A stretch of DNA of 64,000 bases from NCBI RefSeq assembly GCF_014204895.1, contig NZ_JACHMF010000001.1:806001-870000 (forward strand), written 5' to 3'. This stretch comes from Paractinoplanes abujensis (GTDB lineage: Bacteria > Actinomycetota > Actinomycetes > Mycobacteriales > Micromonosporaceae). Below are positions 63,795 through 64,000 of the stretch, piece after piece (the stretch's first letter is position 1; each line of letters begins with the position of its first letter). The position numbers were made by a program, and so were the translations under genes. Under the pieces are notes generated by a model, which worked only from the letters and a program-made list of their open reading frames with translations, was not told the DNA's origin and did not search any database.

Positions 63795-64000
63795 TGACTG
63801 GACCCGTGGGACCCGCCGCCCGGCGTGCGGGTACCGGGCTCGCACCCCTGCTTCTCGCGGCGGCCGCCACCGTGGCGGTCGCCGTGTGGCTCGCGGTGCG
63901 CGAACCGCACGCCGTGGCCCTCGGCTACGTCGGTGGCCCGGTCGCGATGGCCGGCGCGGCCTGGTCGCTGCAGCGCATCGGCGCGATGGTGATGCTGCCG
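63795..64000 (+). CDS. Membrane protein, N-terminal fragment (cut by window end)
   Basis: The frame opens at ATG 63795 and runs to the edge without a stop: MTGPVGPAARRAGTGLAPLL, then LAAAATVAVAVWLAVREP, a first membrane helix. A second hydrophobic stretch, VALGYVGGPVAMAGAAWSL, follows. The two-helix opening would suit a multi-pass sensor such as a GGDEF or histidine kinase protein, but nothing in the 68 visible residues decides it. Confidence 0.6.

Overview
The window is chromosomal DNA of a very GC-rich actinobacterium. Coding density is high, GTG and TTG starts are common, ATGA and CTAA gene overlaps are frequent, and the gene families are typically actinobacterial: a TIGR03089-type protein, a SNF2/SWIM pair, DUF732-like lipoproteins, MMPL transporters and STAS antagonists. 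A Micromonosporaceae member such as an Actinoplanes relative is my best guess. That guess is an inference, because no rRNA gene or taxonomic marker is present. I saw no tRNA or rRNA gene, CRISPR array or intact phage or insertion sequence.

Layout. 1-4.3 kb: phenylacetate catabolism, the end of a 3-hydroxyacyl-CoA dehydrogenase gene followed by overlapping paaABCDE, which encode the ring-1,2-epoxidase. 4.3-8.6 kb: small envelope genes, an HtrA-like protease without PDZ and a proline-rich membrane protein, closed by a 33-bp repeat array and a strong hairpin. 8.6-16.7 kb: a one-chain ABC exporter with an asymmetric second ATPase, an antibiotic-kinase-like phosphotransferase, a membrane metallophosphoesterase, a P-loop kinase and a ScyD/ScyE-like secreted protein. 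16.9-20.1 kb: a three-gene overlapping operon of polysaccharide deacetylase, GH26-like lipoprotein and beta-helix protein. 20.4-22 kb: decayed genes. 22-27.7 kb: a minus-strand cell-surface glycan operon with one polytopic membrane protein and three GT2 glycosyltransferases. It faces a plus-strand group of a tiny cysteine/histidine protein, a sulfotransferase and a five-bladed-propeller-like protein across a roughly 500-bp non-coding region.

30.4-38.9 kb: a candidate small RNA, a response regulator, an M20 peptidase, a decayed TetR/GNAT relic, a GntR regulator, a ureohydrolase, a soluble Ser/Thr kinase, a permease/universal-stress-protein operon and a STAS protein. 38.9-40.9 kb: an esterase plus ATP-grasp gene pair. 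41.4-45.4 kb: a SNF2 ATPase with its SWIM zinc-finger partner. 45.5-47.5 kb: a secreted Asp/Arg/His-rich protein and a zinc-ribbon SDR whose usual catalytic Tyr is replaced. 47.5-50.4 kb: a roughly 2.9-kb degenerate zone with 17-bp and 42-bp repeat arrays and an IS256-family transposase relic. 50.4-53.1 kb: a LysR regulator divergent from an EamA exporter, then an SDR reductase. 53.3-59 kb: a 1908-residue MMPL transporter with a roughly 1150-residue low-complexity tail. 59-64 kb: an anchored jelly-roll-like protein, FKBP, YaaA, STAS, phosphoglucomutase and a truncated membrane gene.

The most unusual items are the MMPL protein with its giant repetitive tail, the esterase/ATP-grasp pair, the GH26-like lipoprotein with an altered acid/base motif, the atypical SDR, the candidate C-rich-loop small RNA, and the unusually frequent palindrome CCGTACGG throughout the window.
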